In this document: positions 5,655 through 6,939 of the stretch, piece after piece
Layout of the letters: each line of letters starts with the position of its first letter
How positions within the stretch are numbered: position 1 is the stretch's first letter
DNA from: a bacterium
GTDB taxonomy: Bacteria > Armatimonadota > Zipacnadia > Zipacnadales > Zipacnadaceae
Assembly: GCA_030607655.1 (NCBI GenBank)
Contig: JAUWJN010000137.1
Location: 1 to 6,939, forward strand
DNA length: 6,939 bases
Reading direction: 5' to 3'
Made by a program: the position numbers and the translations under genes
The notes under the pieces: model-generated
What the model was told of the DNA's origin: nothing
What the model saw: only the letters and a program-made list of their open reading frames with translations
Database searches by the model: none

Positions 5655-6563
5655 CTAGACCACCCGCAGGTAGCGCCGCAGACTAATGGCACTGCCCAGG
5701 GCGCCGAAAACTATGCCACTGGCCGCTAGCCCAAGTGCAAAAAGGGCCAGGGCTCCTGGACTATAGATCAGGCTAATGAACTCCAAGTTCTTATCAATGT
5801 ATCCTTGTGCATAGCTATATGCTGGCAGCAAGACAGCGATGGCTATCACCGCGCCGGTCAACCCCTGCAATAATCCCTCCAGCACGAAGGGCAAGCGGAT
5901 GAACCAGTTAGTGGCTCCCACCAGTTGCATTATGCGAATCTCGCGGCGGCGGGCGTATATGGTCAAGCGAATAGTGGTGCTGATTATGAGCAAAGTCGCT
6001 GCGCCCATTATTAGTCCTATCACCAGCCCGGATATCTTGGTGCCCCGGGCCAGGGTAAGTAGCTTCTCGGTTACCTGCTCGCCGTATCTTACCTCCGCGA
6101 CTCCTGCTATCTTCTGGGCCTGCGCTGCCATGGCCGGGATATCCTGCGGGTCTATCGTTTTTACGCGTACTGAGTCCGGCAGAGGATTGTGGCCGAGAAG
6201 TCCTGCCAATAAGTCGGCAGCCAACTCGGGTTTCGTCTCCGGCAGAACCCAGCCAATCTGTTCGGACATCTGCAGCAAGGCATCGTCCTTGGGGACGAAT
6301 ATAGCCTCCTTCACTTTCTGGTTACGCAGTAGAGCGGCCTGGACATCAGCGGCATCGGCCCCGTCTTCCAGGTCCACAGTAATCACGGCCGTCTCGGCTT
6401 GGATGGCGGCCATGTGCTCCAGATTCAATCCGGTTAACACTATCCCCCCGAGGACCGTCAGAGCCACCGCGATGTTGCCGACCGATGCCAGGCTTACCAG
6501 TCCATTGCGAACCATACTTTCCCAGCTCTGCTGGAGAAGGAACTCGATGGTATTAAGTCGCAT
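5655..6563 (-). CDS. ftsX: Cell division protein FtsX (ABC-type permease-like subunit)
   Basis: FtsX is the membrane half of the FtsEX complex. It converts ATP hydrolysis by FtsE into activation of an extracellular coiled-coil wall hydrolase. The 302-residue protein shows a cytoplasmic N-terminus (RLNTIEFLLQQSWESMVRNG), membrane segment 1 (about 22-46), an extracellular domain (about 48-175), segments 2-4 (about 177-199, 223-248, 268-290) and the family motif RRREIRIMQLVGAT (205-218) in the cytoplasmic loop. I chose the ATG at 6563, inside the end of ftsE, because FtsX homologues begin at this point and a G-rich stretch (GGGGGG) lies seven bases upstream. The ATG at 6587 would add eight residues and cannot be excluded. 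The 11-base overlap with ftsE implies translational coupling, as expected for two subunits of one complex. Confidence 0.95.
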   Translation of the reverse strand: MRLNTIEFLLQQSWESMVRNGLVSLASVGNIAVALTVLGGIVLTGLNLEHMAAIQAETAVITVDLEDGADAADVQAALLRNQKVKEAIFVPKDDALLQMSEQIGWVLPETKPELAADLLAGLLGHNPLPDSVRVKTIDPQDIPAMAAQAQKIAGVAEVRYGEQVTEKLLTLARGTKISGLVIGLIMGAATLLIISTTIRLTIYARRREIRIMQLVGATNWFIRLPFVLEGLLQGLTGAVIAIAVLLPAYSYAQGYIDKNLEFISLIYSPGALALFALGLAASGIVFGALGSAISLRRYLRVV

Positions 6564-6939
6564 CGTAGCGCCCCCCGTCCTTGACATCGCGAACTACCAC
6601 GCCCTGGACTAGCTGAATTACGCGCTTGCCCAGCCTGTCCACTATATTCTGATCATGACTGGCCACTAGCACCGTCGTGCCCCGCTGAGCAATATCGTCG
6701 AGCAACTGGACAATGTCCCAGGACATGGCTGGGTCTAGGTTGCCGGTCGGTTCGTCAGCCAACAGCACGGGCGGCATATTGACCAGCGACCGGGCAATAC
6801 AGACTCGCTGCTGCTCTCCCGCCGAAAGCTCGCTGGGATAGGCCTCCGCTTTCGAACTGAGGCCGACCAGCTCCAGGGCCAGAGGCACCTTGTGGTACTT
6901 CTCGCGCCGCGAACTGCCCAGCACATCCAAGGCAAACCC
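6553..6939 (-). CDS. ftsE: Cell division ATP-binding protein FtsE (partial, 5' end outside window)
   Basis: The C-terminal 128 residues of an ABC ATPase; the rest, including the Walker A region, lies beyond the right edge. The full protein is usually near 230 residues. Visible in order are the ABC signature LSAGEQQRVCIARSL, the Walker B region VLLADEPTGNLDP with its catalytic Glu and the D-loop, and the H-loop VLVASHD. The signature has Ala where LSGGE is usual. The DEPTGNLD form and the position immediately before ftsX identify it as FtsE rather than a generic exporter ATPase. The frame is open to the last base, so the TTG at 6930 is only an internal Leu codon, not a start. The protein would sit on the inner face of the membrane bound to FtsX. 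Confidence 0.95.
   Translation of the reverse strand, partial: GFALDVLGSSRREKYHKVPLALELVGLSSKAEAYPSELSAGEQQRVCIARSLVNMPPVLLADEPTGNLDPAMSWDIVQLLDDIAQRGTTVLVASHDQNIVDRLGKRVIQLVQGVVVRDVKDGGRYDAT

Noticed and set aside
5839..6612. 257-codon open frame on the plus strand opposite ftsX
   Set aside because: It is antisense to a clear FtsX with membrane segments and family motifs; its composition is that of a shadow frame and it has no domain or ribosome binding site.
6553..6930. FtsE as a complete 125-residue protein starting at TTG 6930
   Set aside because: The frame continues to the window edge and the Walker A half is missing, so this is a truncated view of a normal FtsE.

Overview
The window reads as a stretch of a moderately GC-rich chromosome from a Gram-positive, Clostridia-like member of the Bacillota. 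This rests on the gene order ftsE-ftsX-M23 hydrolase-S41 protease, strong AGGAGG-type ribosome binding sites, a LysM/G5 protein of a type common in spore-forming Clostridia, and MEP-pathway isoprenoid genes. The assignment is an inference from family resemblance; no rRNA or other taxonomic marker is present.

All eight genes lie on the minus strand, so transcription runs from the right edge to the left. In that order they are: ftsE (5' end cut off by the window), ftsX (overlapping ftsE by 11 bases), an EnvC-like coiled-coil M23 peptidase, a CtpA/CtpB-type S41 protease, a 166-base intergenic stretch rich in inverted repeats, a membrane-anchored LysM-G5 protein, a polyprenyl diphosphate synthase (ispA-like), ispH, and the first 13 codons of an unidentified gene. 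Apart from the 166-base stretch, gaps are 20-49 bases or overlaps, so the set looks like one operon, or two abutting ones split at the intergenic stretch. No promoter or clear intrinsic terminator was found; a promoter probably lies beyond the right edge.

The right half is a cell-wall remodelling module. FtsEX is an ABC-type complex that in other bacteria controls a periplasmic or extracellular coiled-coil partner. Here the partner keeps a complete set of M23 zinc ligands, so it may be the hydrolase itself rather than only an activator. The S41 protease may process a wall enzyme. The LysM-G5 protein has the architecture of a wall-bound M23 peptidase but stops before a catalytic domain. The left half makes isoprenoid precursors: IspH yields IPP and DMAPP and the synthase elongates them, a route that ultimately feeds the undecaprenyl carrier of wall synthesis.

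The points most worth a second look are: the M23 gene, whose signal peptide is encoded upstream of any standard start codon and is best explained by an AUA start (or a sequence error); the polyprenyl synthase, with two changed motif residues (the last Asp of the second Asp-rich motif is Tyr, and the GQ motif is GE); the LysM-G5 protein lacking a peptidase; and a predicted three-way-junction element between ctpA and the LysM-G5 gene. I found no clearly new defence, mobile or CRISPR system.
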